Assembly (NCBI GenBank): GCA_050330195.1
Contig: JBHJOB010000032.1
Coordinates: 1-64,000 of the forward strand
DNA from: JAHQVI01 sp050330195
Lineage (GTDB): Bacteria > Pseudomonadota > Alphaproteobacteria > Rhizobiales > Rhodomicrobiaceae
Direction: 5' to 3'
DNA: 64,000 bases
Below the pieces are notes generated by a model that was not told the origin of the DNA, did not search any database, and saw only the letters and a program-made list of their open reading frames with translations. The translations under genes were made by a program, and so were the position numbers. The first letter of the stretch is position 1. Each line of letters starts with the position of its first letter. Below are positions 1 to 8,190 of this stretch, piece by piece.

Positions 1-3000
1 CCCGGTGGTCGCCGACCAGCCGAGCGTATTCGTTACATGCGTCTCGATCTGGCGCACGCCCTCATAGCCGTGCTTCAGCATGCCCTCATACCATTTCGGA
101 TTGAGCATCCTCGTGCGCGTCTCCAGCGCGACCTGGTCCGCGAGCGTGCGCACCTTGCCCTCGCCGCGCGTCTGGTCGCCGATATAGACAGGCGCATCCT
201 TGCCGCCGCGAGCCCGCTTCACCGCCCGGCTGATGCCGCCGAGCGTGTCGAAATAATTGTCGATCGTGGTGACGCCGAGCTCGACCGAGTCGAGGTTCTG
301 GTAAGCAAGCTCGACGCCTTTCAGGACGCTGTCAAGAAGCTCGGTCTGCTGAACGGGCTGGCCCTTGCGGCCATAGGCGAAACTCTTGCGCTTGGAGTAC
401 GTGTTGGCGAGTTCGTCCTCATCGTCCCAACTGCCGCTTTCGAGCAGATTGTTGACATTGGAACCGTACGCGCCGTCTGCATTGCCGAAGACGCGCAGCG
501 AAGCTGTTTCGAGGTCGCAGCCATGCGCCGCCATATGGGCAAGGGCGTGTTTGCGGATGAAGTTCTGCTCTACCGGCTCGTCCGCGCTGGCGGCGAGATA
601 GAAGGCGTCGGCCAGCAGCTTGATCTGGAGCGGCAGCAGGTCGCGGAAAATGCCGGACATGGTGACGATGACGTCGATCCGTGGGCGGCTCATTTCGGCG
701 AGCGGGATCAGTTCCGCGCAGGTCAGGCGGCCATAGCCGTCGAAACGGGGTTTCGCGCCGATGAGCGAAAGAACCTGCGCGATCGGCCCGCCCTCATTCT
801 TGAGATTGTCGGTGCCCCACAGTACGATCGCGACCGTCTCGGGCAGCGCGTTGCCGTCCTTCATGTGACATTCGAGCAGCCGGTCGGCCTGCTGTCTGCC
901 ATCGGCCACGGCGAAGGCGCTCGGAATTCGGAACGGATCGAAGCCATGCAGGTTGCGGCCTGTCGGCAGGATCTCCGGCGTGCGGATCAGGTCGCCGCCG
1001 GGGGCCGGGCGCACATAGTGCCCGTCGAGCGCGCGAATCAGCGCGGGCAACTCATGATCCTCCGCTAGCAGACGGTTCATGTCTTCAAGCTTGTGCATGG
1101 CGGCGAGCGCATCGGCGGTCGCTTCCATGCCGCCGGCAGCAAGCGCGTCTTCCACCGAACGTCCATCGACCAATGCCTCGATGCTCGCCCGCTGGGGCAC
1201 AAAGGCCAGCGCTTCGGCGGACGCCATCAGCATGTCGATGCGCTCCGACGCGGTCGGCGCTTCCCCGGCAATGTGCAGCCCGTGCGGGATCAGCGTGTAT
1301 TCCAGCTCCAGCACCGCATCGCCCAGCGCCTTGATCTGACCGTGGGCGTCGCCATTCCAGAGCGGTTCGGCGATTGCAAGGTCCAACTCGGACGCCTGCG
1401 CCTGGATCAGTTCGGCAAGCCGGGTGCGTTCGCCGTCCATTTCCTCCGGAGTGAGGCCGCGCCAGCGTTCGAGCGACGCCTTGAGGTCGATCAGGCCGCG
1501 ATAAAGCCCGGCATTGGAAAGCGGCGGGGTCAGATAGCTGATCAGCGTCGCCGCCGAGCGCCGCTTGGCGATCATGCCTTCGGACGGATTGTTCGAGGCA
1601 TAGAGATAGATGTTCGGCAGGTCGCCGATCAGCCGGTCCGGCCAGCAATCGGCGGACAAGGCGGTCTGCTTGCCCGGCATGAATTCCAGCGCGCCATGCG
1701 TGCCGAAATGGAGGACGGCGTCCGCGCCGAAATCCTCGCGGATATAACGGTAGAAGGCGGAGAAGGCGTGCGTCGGGGCGAAGCCCTTCTCGAACAGCAG
1801 CCGCATCGGGTCGCCTTCATAGCCGAATGCGGGCTGAACGCCGACGAAGACATTGCCGAACTGCGCGCCGAGCACATGGATCGAGCCGCCATCGCTCTGC
1901 TGCCTGCCGGGAGCGGGGCCCCATTGCGCCTCGATCTGACGCAGCCAGCGTTCGCGGCGGACATGATCGTCGGCGGGAATGCGCGCCGCGACATTGGCGA
2001 TTGCGCCGAAACGTTCGGCATTGCCCTTGATGATGCTCTCGCGCAGCGCGTCGACACTTTCGGGAACGGTAACGGCATAGCCTTCGCGCTTGAGTTTGCC
2101 CAGCGTGCGATGGAGCGATTCGAATACGGAGAGATAGGCGGCGGTACCGGTGTTTCCTGCGTTGGGCGGGAAGTTGAACAGTACGATGGCCAGCTTGCGC
2201 TCGGCGCGCTTGACCTTGCGCAGCGTGACCAGCTTCAGGGTTCGGGCCGACAGCATCTCGGCGCGTTCGGCGCAGACATGCATGTCGCGGGCCTTGTCGG
2301 ATGTGAAGGTGCAGCCGCGCGAACAGCCCGTGCATTTCGCGTTGGCCGCGTCGGAGCGTCCGCCATAGACCATCGAGCCGGTCGCGCCATCCAGTTCGGG
2401 GATCGAGACCATGATGGTGCTTTCGACCGGCAGCAGCCCTCGTTCAGATGCGCCCCATGCCTCCAGCGTCTGGAACTCGACCGGGTGCGCCGCGATATAC
2501 GGGACATCGAGGTTGGTGAGCGTTTCGGCGGCGGCGGCGGAGTCGTTGTAGGCGGGGCCGCCGACGAGCGAGAAGCCGGTCAGCGAGACGACCGCATCGA
2601 CCGTCGCCCGGCCGTTTTTCATGAAGAAGCGTTCGATGGCCGGCCGCGCATCGAGACCGGACGCAAACGCCGGCACGACCCGCAGCCCCTTGGCCTCAAG
2701 CGCGTCGATCACCCCGTCATAGTGGCCCGTATTCCCGGCCAGTATGTAGGAGCGCAGCACAAGCAGGCCGACCGTTCCCGCAGCGCCACGGACCGGCAAG
2801 TGTTCGATCCGTTCCCCGATGCGCCCGGTCATCTGCGGGTGATAGACGCCGACATCGGGATAGTCCGCAGGCGGTTTGGCTTTCAGCGCGCCGCGCAAAT
2901 GGCGCCGCTCGCCATCGGCATAGCGGTAAATCAGCATACGCACCATATTGGCGACGTTCTCTTCCGAGCCCGCGAGCCAGTATTGCAGCGTCAGGAAATA

Positions 3001-3525
3001 GGCGCGGACATCCTGCGCCGTGCCGGGGATGTATTTGAGGATCTGCGGCAGACGGCGCAGCATCGCCATTTGCTGAGCGCCGCCGACGGTCCCGCCGTTC
3101 TGGCCGGCCTTCGGCCTGGGTTTCAGCTTCTTCAGGAAGGCCAGCGCGCCTTTCTGGGAGCCGTCCATTGAAAAGCTGCCCATCCGCGTCAGCCGCATGA
3201 CTTCCTTGGCCGACATGCAGCAGACCATGGCGTCGCAATTCTCGCGGCGCGCTTCGAGTGCGGGCAGGATCTGGCGGGCGTGATCCTCGACGAAGATCAT
3301 TGTGCAGATGATGATGTGGCCGGTCTCGATGTCGGCGAGGCAGCGCTTCAGGGCCGCTTCATCGTCGCCGAATTCAGACGCCGCGTGCAACTGGATCGAC
3401 AGGCCCGGGATCTCGCGGCGCAAGGACGCTTCGGCGCGTTTCGTGGCGCTGGCGAGATGCGTGTCCAGCGTGACGATGACGATGCGCACCGGCGCCGCGT
3501 CAACGGCTGAAATGGGCTTTTGCAT
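1..3525 (-). CDS. bchH: Magnesium-protoporphyrin chelatase large subunit BchH (C-terminus cut by window edge)
   Basis: Porphyrin-binding catalytic subunit of Mg-chelatase, which inserts Mg2+ into protoporphyrin IX with BchI and BchD. I read the frame from an ATG at 3525 (MQKPISAVDAAPVRIVIVTL), open for 1175 codons to the left edge without a stop. The last visible residues, GVRQIETHVTNTLGWSATTG, match the conserved end region of the CobN/BchH family, so roughly 50-60 residues are missing. The start overlaps the end of bchB by 26 bp, so the two are probably translationally coupled in a bchF-N-B-H operon. Long plus-strand ORFs over this gene are antisense shadows. BchH is preferred over CobN because of its neighbours, and a separate cobN lies at 39.5-43.2 kb. 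Confidence 0.95.
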   Translation of the reverse strand, partial: MQKPISAVDAAPVRIVIVTLDTHLASATKRAEASLRREIPGLSIQLHAASEFGDDEAALKRCLADIETGHIIICTMIFVEDHARQILPALEARRENCDAMVCCMSAKEVMRLTRMGSFSMDGSQKGALAFLKKLKPRPKAGQNGGTVGGAQQMAMLRRLPQILKYIPGTAQDVRAYFLTLQYWLAGSEENVANMVRMLIYRYADGERRHLRGALKAKPPADYPDVGVYHPQMTGRIGERIEHLPVRGAAGTVGLLVLRSYILAGNTGHYDGVIDALEAKGLRVVPAFASGLDARPAIERFFMKNGRATVDAVVSLTGFSLVGGPAYNDSAAAAETLTNLDVPYIAAHPVEFQTLEAWGASERGLLPVESTIMVSIPELDGATGSMVYGGRSDAANAKCTGCSRGCTFTSDKARDMHVCAERAEMLSARTLKLVTLRKVKRAERKLAIVLFNFPPNAGNTGTAAYLSVFESLHRTLGKLKREGYAVTVPESVDALRESIIKGNAERFGAIANVAARIPADDHVRRERWLRQIEAQWGPAPGRQQSDGGSIHVLGAQFGNVFVGVQPAFGYEGDPMRLLFEKGFAPTHAFSAFYRYIREDFGADAVLHFGTHGALEFMPGKQTALSADCWPDRLIGDLPNIYLYASNNPSEGMIAKRRSAATLISYLTPPLSNAGLYRGLIDLKASLERWRGLTPEEMDGERTRLAELIQAQASELDLAIAEPLWNGDAHGQIKALGDAVLELEYTLIPHGLHIAGEAPTASERIDMLMASAEALAFVPQRASIEALVDGRSVEDALAAGGMEATADALAAMHKLEDMNRLLAEDHELPALIRALDGHYVRPAPGGDLIRTPEILPTGRNLHGFDPFRIPSAFAVADGRQQADRLLECHMKDGNALPETVAIVLWGTDNLKNEGGPIAQVLSLIGAKPRFDGYGRLTCAELIPLAEMSRPRIDVIVTMSGIFRDLLPLQIKLLADAFYLAASADEPVEQNFIRKHALAHMAAHGCDLETASLRVFGNADGAYGSNVNNLLESGSWDDEDELANTYSKRKSFAYGRKGQPVQQTELLDSVLKGVELAYQNLDSVELGVTTIDNYFDTLGGISRAVKRARGGKDAPVYIGDQTRGEGKVRTLADQVALETRTRMLNPKWYEGMLKHGYEGVRQIETHVTNTLGWSATTG

Positions 3526-5077
3526 CGTAAAGCGTCTCCAGACTGATCACGGGAAGGCCATGCTCGCGGGCATAGGTCTCGGTATTGCGCCGCGCCTTGC
3601 CGCGCACGAAGAACGGGATCTTTCGCAATTCGGCCTCGGCCTCGTCGCGCCAGGTAATCGCGGCATTCTCGGGTGATGGTTCCTGAGCCGATTGATGGAC
3701 TTTTTCCGGCTCGACGCGCTTGCCCGAGCCTTCGGCGGCCAGATGCGACGGCACGGCGTCATCGTTGAATTCGGGGTCGTCGCGGAACAGCGTCAGCAGA
3801 TGCTCCTCAAGGCCCATCACCAAGGGGTGAACCCAGCTGTCGAAGATCACATTAGCGCCTTCGAAGCCCATTTGCGGCGAGTAGCGCGCCGGGTAGTCCT
3901 GCACATGGACGGGCGCGGAGATGACGGCGCAGGGAATGCCGAGCCGCTTGGCGATGTGGCGCTCCATCTGCGTGCCGAGCACCAGTTCCGGCTGCAACTC
4001 CACGATCTGCTTTTCGACCTCGAGATAATCGTCCGAGATCAGCGCTTCGACGCCATGATCCTTCGCGGCGGCGCGGACTTCGCGGGCAAGCTCGCGTGAG
4101 TAGGTGCCGAGCCCCGCGAGCGCGAAACCGAGTTCTTCGGTGCAGATCCGGGCGGCGGCGATGGCGTGCGTGGCGTCGCCGAAGACGAAGACGCGCTTGC
4201 CGGTCAGATAGTTCGAGTCGACCGAGCGCGAATACCAGGGCAGGCGCGAATTCTCGGGACGCATGTCGGCGGGCGGTTCGATCCCGGCAACGTCGCAGAC
4301 TTCCCGGATGAAATCGCAGGTCGCATTGACGCCGATCGGCACAGTCGCAACGATCGGCTGGCGGAATGTGCGCTTGAGCCAGCTTGCCGCCGAATTGGCG
4401 ATTTCCGGATAGAGCACGATATTGAAATCGGCCTCGCCGAGCCTTGCAATGTCGGCGGGCGTGGCATTGAGCGGCGCGACGACCCGCACCTCGACGCCGA
4501 GCCTGTCCAGCAGGCCGCGGATTTCGGCAATGTCGTCGCGATGGCGGAAACCGAGGGCGGTTGCTCCGAGCAGATTGCAGGACGGGCGCACGCCTTCCGC
4601 GCGCGGCGGACGCTCGGTCCCCGGAGCAGGCGCGTTCGGACGTGCCAGCGCGCGCACGATCTGATAGAAGGTCTCCGCCGCGCCCCAGTTCTCCTTCTTC
4701 TGATAAGAGGGCAGCTCCAGAGGCACGACCGGGATCGGCAGGTTCAGCGCCTTGGCAAGCCCGGCCGGATCGTCCTGAATGAGTTCGGCGGTGCAGGATG
4801 AGCCGACCAGCATGACGCCCGGCCTGAAGCGCTCATAGGCGTCCTTGGCGGCGTTCTTGAACAACTCGGCGGTGTCGCTGCCGAGGTCGCGCGCCTGAAA
4901 GGTGGTGTAAGTGACGGGCGGCCGGTGATCACGGCGCTCGATCATGGTGAACAGCAGGTCGGCATAGGTGTCGCCCTGCGGCGCATGCAGGACGTAATGC
5001 ACATCCTTCATCGCCGTTGCGATGCGCATCGCGCCGACATGGGGCGGGCCTTCATATGTCCAGACCGTAAGCTGCAT
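3500..5077 (-). CDS. bchB: Light-independent protochlorophyllide reductase subunit BchB
   Basis: Catalytic NB-subunit of dark-operative protochlorophyllide oxidoreductase, which reduces ring D of protochlorophyllide with BchN and the ATPase BchL. The protein is 525 aa from ATG 5077 (MQLTVWTYEGPPHVGAMRIA). A longer in-frame opening starts inside bchN and is rejected because this N-terminus is the family start. Asp36 (in APQGDTYADL) falls at the position known in Rhodobacter capsulatus BchB to ligate the 4Fe-4S cluster. The C-terminal PCP-reductase-like segment (IPFFVRGKARRNTETYAREH) is present. It starts 2 bp after bchN and overlaps bchH by 26 bp. bchL is not in the window. Confidence 0.96.
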   Translation of the reverse strand: MQLTVWTYEGPPHVGAMRIATAMKDVHYVLHAPQGDTYADLLFTMIERRDHRPPVTYTTFQARDLGSDTAELFKNAAKDAYERFRPGVMLVGSSCTAELIQDDPAGLAKALNLPIPVVPLELPSYQKKENWGAAETFYQIVRALARPNAPAPGTERPPRAEGVRPSCNLLGATALGFRHRDDIAEIRGLLDRLGVEVRVVAPLNATPADIARLGEADFNIVLYPEIANSAASWLKRTFRQPIVATVPIGVNATCDFIREVCDVAGIEPPADMRPENSRLPWYSRSVDSNYLTGKRVFVFGDATHAIAAARICTEELGFALAGLGTYSRELAREVRAAAKDHGVEALISDDYLEVEKQIVELQPELVLGTQMERHIAKRLGIPCAVISAPVHVQDYPARYSPQMGFEGANVIFDSWVHPLVMGLEEHLLTLFRDDPEFNDDAVPSHLAAEGSGKRVEPEKVHQSAQEPSPENAAITWRDEAEAELRKIPFFVRGKARRNTETYAREHGLPVISLETLYDAKAHFSR

Positions 5078-5079
5078 GG

Positions 5080-6369
5080 CTACACCGCCAGCCTTTCCCA
5101 CCGCATCAGCGGGCGCGCGAAGAGTTCGGCGAGATCGCCTGCCTGCTCGAAACCGTGAACCGGCGAGAACAGCAGCTCGATCGACCATTTCGTGGAAATA
5201 CCCTCCGCCTCCAGAGGATTGGCGAGGCCGAGGCCGCAGATCACGAGATCCGGTGCGGCGTCTCGGCAGCGGTCAAGCTGCCTGTTGACATCCTGCCCCT
5301 CGCTGAGCAGCGGCCCTTTGGGCAGAAGCGCCAGATCGGCTTCAAGAAGCTGGCGGTTCAGATAGGGCGTGCCGACTTCGACGAGTTCGACGCCAAGCTC
5401 GCGCGCCAGAAAACGGGCGAAGGAAATTTCCATCTGGGTGTCGGGAAAGAAGAAGACCCGCTTGCCGGCGAGCGTCTGCCGGTAATGCGCCAGCGCACGC
5501 TGCGCGCGTTCGCGGCGAGGCGCTGTGACCTTGGCGAACAGCGTCTCGTCAACGCCCCACGCATCAGCGACGGCCTTGAGCCACAGGGCGGTACCTTCCG
5601 CGCCATAGGGGAAGGGGGCCTGAATAAAGGACGCGCCGCGCTTGCCAAGCGCCTGCGCAGTTTCGCCAAGGAAAGGTTGAGCGAAGAGGACGCGCGTGTC
5701 GCGCCCGATTTTCGGCAGATCGAGGCTGGAGCGCGGCGGCAGGAATTGCACCGGACCGATGCCGAGTTCCTCGAAGATGCGCCGGAACTGGTCCTCGACG
5801 ATGTCCGGAAGGCATCCCGCGACGAGCAGCGAGCGGGCTTCGGCGCCCTTGTCCTCGCAATGCTCGACCAGCGCGGCAAGGCAGGTATCCTCGCCCTGCG
5901 TGAAGGTGGTTTCGATGCCGCTGCCGGTGTAGTTGACGACACGAACGCGTGGCATGTGCATCTGCGAAAGGCGCGATGCGGCGCGCGAAAGGTCCAGCTT
6001 GATGACTTCAGACGGGCAGGAGCCGACCAGGAACAGCATGCGGATGTCGGGCCGCCGGTCGAGTAACTGGCCGACGACGCGGTCCAGTTCCTCGTTCATG
6101 TCGGCAAGCCCGGCGAGATCGCGTTCCTCGATGATCGCGGTCGCAAAACGCGGCTCGGCGAAGATCATCACGCCCGCCGCCGACTGGATCAGATGCGCGC
6201 AGGTCCGCGAGCCGACGACGAGGAAAAAGGCGTCGGGTATCTTGCGGTGCAGCCAGACGATGCTGGTCAGCCCGCAGAAAACCTCGCGCTGGCCGCGCTG
6301 GCGGAGAATTTCGGGTTCGGCGCATCCGCCGGTTGCAGGCAAGGCCGGTCCCGTCTCGACAAAGCTCAT
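5080..6369 (-). CDS. bchN: Light-independent protochlorophyllide reductase subunit BchN
   Basis: N-subunit of the nitrogenase-like protochlorophyllide reductase. The protein is 429 aa, normal for the family, from ATG 6369 (MSFVETGPALPATGGCAEPE). Three cysteines sit where the family places 4Fe-4S ligands: Cys16 (GGCAEP), Cys32 (REVFCGLTS) and the Cys of GSCPSEVIKLDL. The ATG overlaps the bchF stop (ATGA, 6366-6369), indicating translational coupling. An upstream in-frame extension across bchF is not coding in this frame and was discarded. Confidence 0.96.
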   Translation of the reverse strand: MSFVETGPALPATGGCAEPEILRQRGQREVFCGLTSIVWLHRKIPDAFFLVVGSRTCAHLIQSAAGVMIFAEPRFATAIIEERDLAGLADMNEELDRVVGQLLDRRPDIRMLFLVGSCPSEVIKLDLSRAASRLSQMHMPRVRVVNYTGSGIETTFTQGEDTCLAALVEHCEDKGAEARSLLVAGCLPDIVEDQFRRIFEELGIGPVQFLPPRSSLDLPKIGRDTRVLFAQPFLGETAQALGKRGASFIQAPFPYGAEGTALWLKAVADAWGVDETLFAKVTAPRRERAQRALAHYRQTLAGKRVFFFPDTQMEISFARFLARELGVELVEVGTPYLNRQLLEADLALLPKGPLLSEGQDVNRQLDRCRDAAPDLVICGLGLANPLEAEGISTKWSIELLFSPVHGFEQAGDLAELFARPLMRWERLAV

Positions 6370-6884
6370 CCGGCCGCCTCCGCAAGCTGCGAATCGGCGG
6401 GCGCGGTCCGTCCGGCCTGAAGGCGAGCGGCGCGGAGCTTCAGCAGGAATTGCGCGGCGTTGATGACGTAGGTGACATATGCAGCCAGGGCGAGCCACAT
6501 CTGCTCCACCGGCGTCCCGATGTTCCAGATCAGCGCGGCGAGATAGGCCGTGTGCAGTGCAATAACGCCCATGCTCACCACGTCTTCCCAGAAGAAGGCC
6601 GGCGCGAACAGGTAACGCCCGAACACGACCTTTTCCCAGATCGCACCGGTGACCATGATCGTGTACAGGACGAGCGTCTTGATCACGATCGAGACCGTGG
6701 CCGCGTACAGGCCTTCGCCCGTTGCGAGATAGCGCAGAACCAGCGCCAGACTGACGAGAAACACCACAAACTGCAAAGGCGCGAGAACGCCCTGTACGAG
6801 GGTCCATGGGGAAGTGTCCCGCCTGTGGCGTTCTTCCGGGGAATAGAGCGGCCGACCGATCGTTGGCTGGCTTCCGTTTTTCAT
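6366..6884 (-). CDS. bchF: 3-vinyl bacteriochlorophyllide hydratase BchF
   Basis: Hydrates the C3 vinyl group to 3-hydroxyethyl, upstream of BchC oxidation. The product is a small integral membrane protein of 172 aa with about four hydrophobic spans; SPWTLVQGVLAPLQFVVFLV and WEKVVFGRYLFAPAFFWEDV are typical BchF stretches. I use ATG 6884 with AGGA 7 nt upstream. A GTG one codon earlier (6887) is possible but sits too close to that ribosome site. It is the first gene of the leftward operon, expressed from a promoter covered by paired PpsR operators at 6951-6997. Confidence 0.95.
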   Translation of the reverse strand: MKNGSQPTIGRPLYSPEERHRRDTSPWTLVQGVLAPLQFVVFLVSLALVLRYLATGEGLYAATVSIVIKTLVLYTIMVTGAIWEKVVFGRYLFAPAFFWEDVVSMGVIALHTAYLAALIWNIGTPVEQMWLALAAYVTYVINAAQFLLKLRAARLQAGRTAPADSQLAEAAG

Positions 6885-6950
6885 CACGCCATCCTGACAC
6901 GGCGCAATCCTCGCCGTATTTCCACCTCTCAGTCTAAATGCGTGGATTTC

Positions 6951-6997
6951 ATTGTGTCAATAAAACTTGACACAATGTATGTACAAATATTTTTACA
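6951..6997. promoter_or_regulatory. Tandem PpsR/CrtJ operators between bchF and aerR
   Basis: Two exact TGT-N12-ACA sequences lie at 6955-6972 and 6980-6997, separated by 7 bp. The first is the core of a perfect 10-bp inverted repeat, ATTGTGTCAA-N6-TTGACACAAT (6951-6976). Each arm holds a TTGACA-like -35. On the minus strand TTGACA (6960-6955) is followed 18 bp later by TAGACT, a plausible bchF promoter. Paired palindromes 7-8 bp apart are the known cooperative binding arrangement for CrtJ/PpsR. The site could repress bchF leftward and aerR rightward. Confidence 0.85.
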
Positions 6998-7212
6998 GTG
7001 ACGTTTCATGCCGTTACCGGGAATTTGAACTCCGCGGGCGCGAACGGGGCTTTGAATGCATTTGCCGAACGCCGGTCTTCGTGCATAATCGGAACAGATC
7101 TAGATGCGCCGGCAGGAATAGCGCACTGGAAAAATGCGAGGAAACAGCCTGAACGGGGGCGTGAGCCTGCGTTCTCCCCATAACGCATAGCCAGCCAGGG
7201 GGTAGATTCCAA
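6998..7212. other. Upstream leader of aerR, no recognised gene
   Basis: No tRNA, conserved ORF or second operator pair is seen here. The several short ORFs have no recognisable protein features. The segment probably forms the 5' untranslated region of aerR if transcription starts near the operators. Confidence 0.4.
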
Positions 7213-7266
7213 ATGGTGGGCTCAAGGCAGTCCGAAGCGTCAGGCGCTGTTCCAAGCGCCGGGTAG
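7213..7266 (+). other. 17-codon leader ORF in frame with aerR, ended by amber codon
   Basis: ATG 7213 has AGGGGG (7197-7202) 10 nt upstream. It opens a 17-residue reading frame (MVGSRQSEASGAVPSAG) ending in TAG at 7264-7266. The frame is identical to aerR, whose first possible start (TTG 7285) lies 18 nt after the TAG. A hairpin, GGCGCT-N6-AGCGCC (7243-7260), lies inside it. It may be a leader peptide, or the real aerR N-terminus interrupted by a nonsense codon or sequence error. Confidence 0.45.
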
Positions 7267-7284
7267 ACTTCCGGAAATACTGCG

Positions 7285-8118
7285 TTGCTTGACGAGATTT
7301 GTCTGGACCGCCGGTATGTTGAGGGCGGACAGGTTATTCCCAAGGCCGAGCAGCGGATCGACGAAAAACTCGAAAGCATCATCGACGCGGAAATCATCCC
7401 CCGGCTCATGCTGATGCACCGGGAAAGCGAAGGAGCCGCGGACGAGGCGCCAAAAGGTCTTGCAAATGAAGAACTCGCGGCCCATGTCGCCGAATTCGCA
7501 AATCTGGTGCTGAAATTCGATGTCGACGTTCTCGCCGCATACATCAGCGTCCTGCGGCAGAGGGGCGTCGATACTGAAAGGCTTCTGCTCAAGCTTTTTG
7601 CTCCCGCGGCGCGCAAGCTGGGCGAAATGTGGGAAGCGGACGCCATCGACTTTGTCGACGTAACCGTCGGCACGTCGCGCCTGCAACAATTGCTGCACCA
7701 GTTTTCGCTGCCGGCGAAGGCCGATGCAACCTTGCCGGCAAGGCGCGTTCTGCTACTGCCGACGCCGAGCGAGCAGCACACTTTCGGCCTGCTCATGGTC
7801 GGGGACTTTTTTCGCAGATATGGCTGGGAAGTATCGGGCGGCACCCCCATATCAACAGAGCGGCTGCCATCTGTGGTTGCGGATCAGTGGTTTGCGCTTG
7901 TAGGCTTTTCGTTGAGTTGCGAGCGCTTGATCGGACTGCTAGGTTCGACTATCAAGACAGTGCGGCGGCATAGTAGAAATCGAGCCGTGCAGATCGTTGT
8001 CGGAGGCCAGGTATTTGTTGAAAACAAGGACCTTGGTCATGCTCTTGGTGCGGATCTGGCTGTTGCCGATGCGCGCGAAGCCGTGGAGTTGGCTGAAAAT
8101 GTTCTGCGCGATTCTTAA
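7285..8118 (+). CDS. aerR: Cobalamin-binding antirepressor AerR/PpaA
   Basis: B12-binding regulator that modulates PpsR/CrtJ. The first half (about residues 55-150) is the helical B12-associated domain. The second half (about 150-270) is a Rossmann-like B12-binding domain with the cobalamin-ligand segment SEQHTFGLLMV (E-x-H-x-x-G). With TTG 7285 the protein is 277 aa. The in-frame Mets nearest the N-terminus (7408, 7414) could give a shorter form, and an ATG at 7213 is cut off by an in-frame TAG. In R. capsulatus, long and short AerR isoforms are known to act oppositely, so the start matters. It lies directly upstream of ppsR, the usual arrangement. Confidence 0.88.
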   Translation: MLDEICLDRRYVEGGQVIPKAEQRIDEKLESIIDAEIIPRLMLMHRESEGAADEAPKGLANEELAAHVAEFANLVLKFDVDVLAAYISVLRQRGVDTERLLLKLFAPAARKLGEMWEADAIDFVDVTVGTSRLQQLLHQFSLPAKADATLPARRVLLLPTPSEQHTFGLLMVGDFFRRYGWEVSGGTPISTERLPSVVADQWFALVGFSLSCERLIGLLGSTIKTVRRHSRNRAVQIVVGGQVFVENKDLGHALGADLAVADAREAVELAENVLRDS

Positions 8119-8190
8119 AGGCCGGCAAGATTGACATTATGGTTTGACGAAAGGTCGGCCACCGGCTTTGCCGCCGATGCCGAGAACAGC

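Noticed and set aside
1093..3171. 692-codon plus-strand ORF opposite bchH
   Set aside because: It is a shadow of the bchH frame. The minus strand reads conserved BchH sequence throughout.
5078..5188. N-terminal extension of bchB to 5188
   Set aside because: It lies inside bchN in another frame, and the family N-terminus begins at ATG 5077.
6998..7284. tRNA or small RNA gene upstream of aerR
   Set aside because: No cloverleaf, CCA or T-arm signature and no terminator were seen. Only a small hairpin and short ORF are visible.
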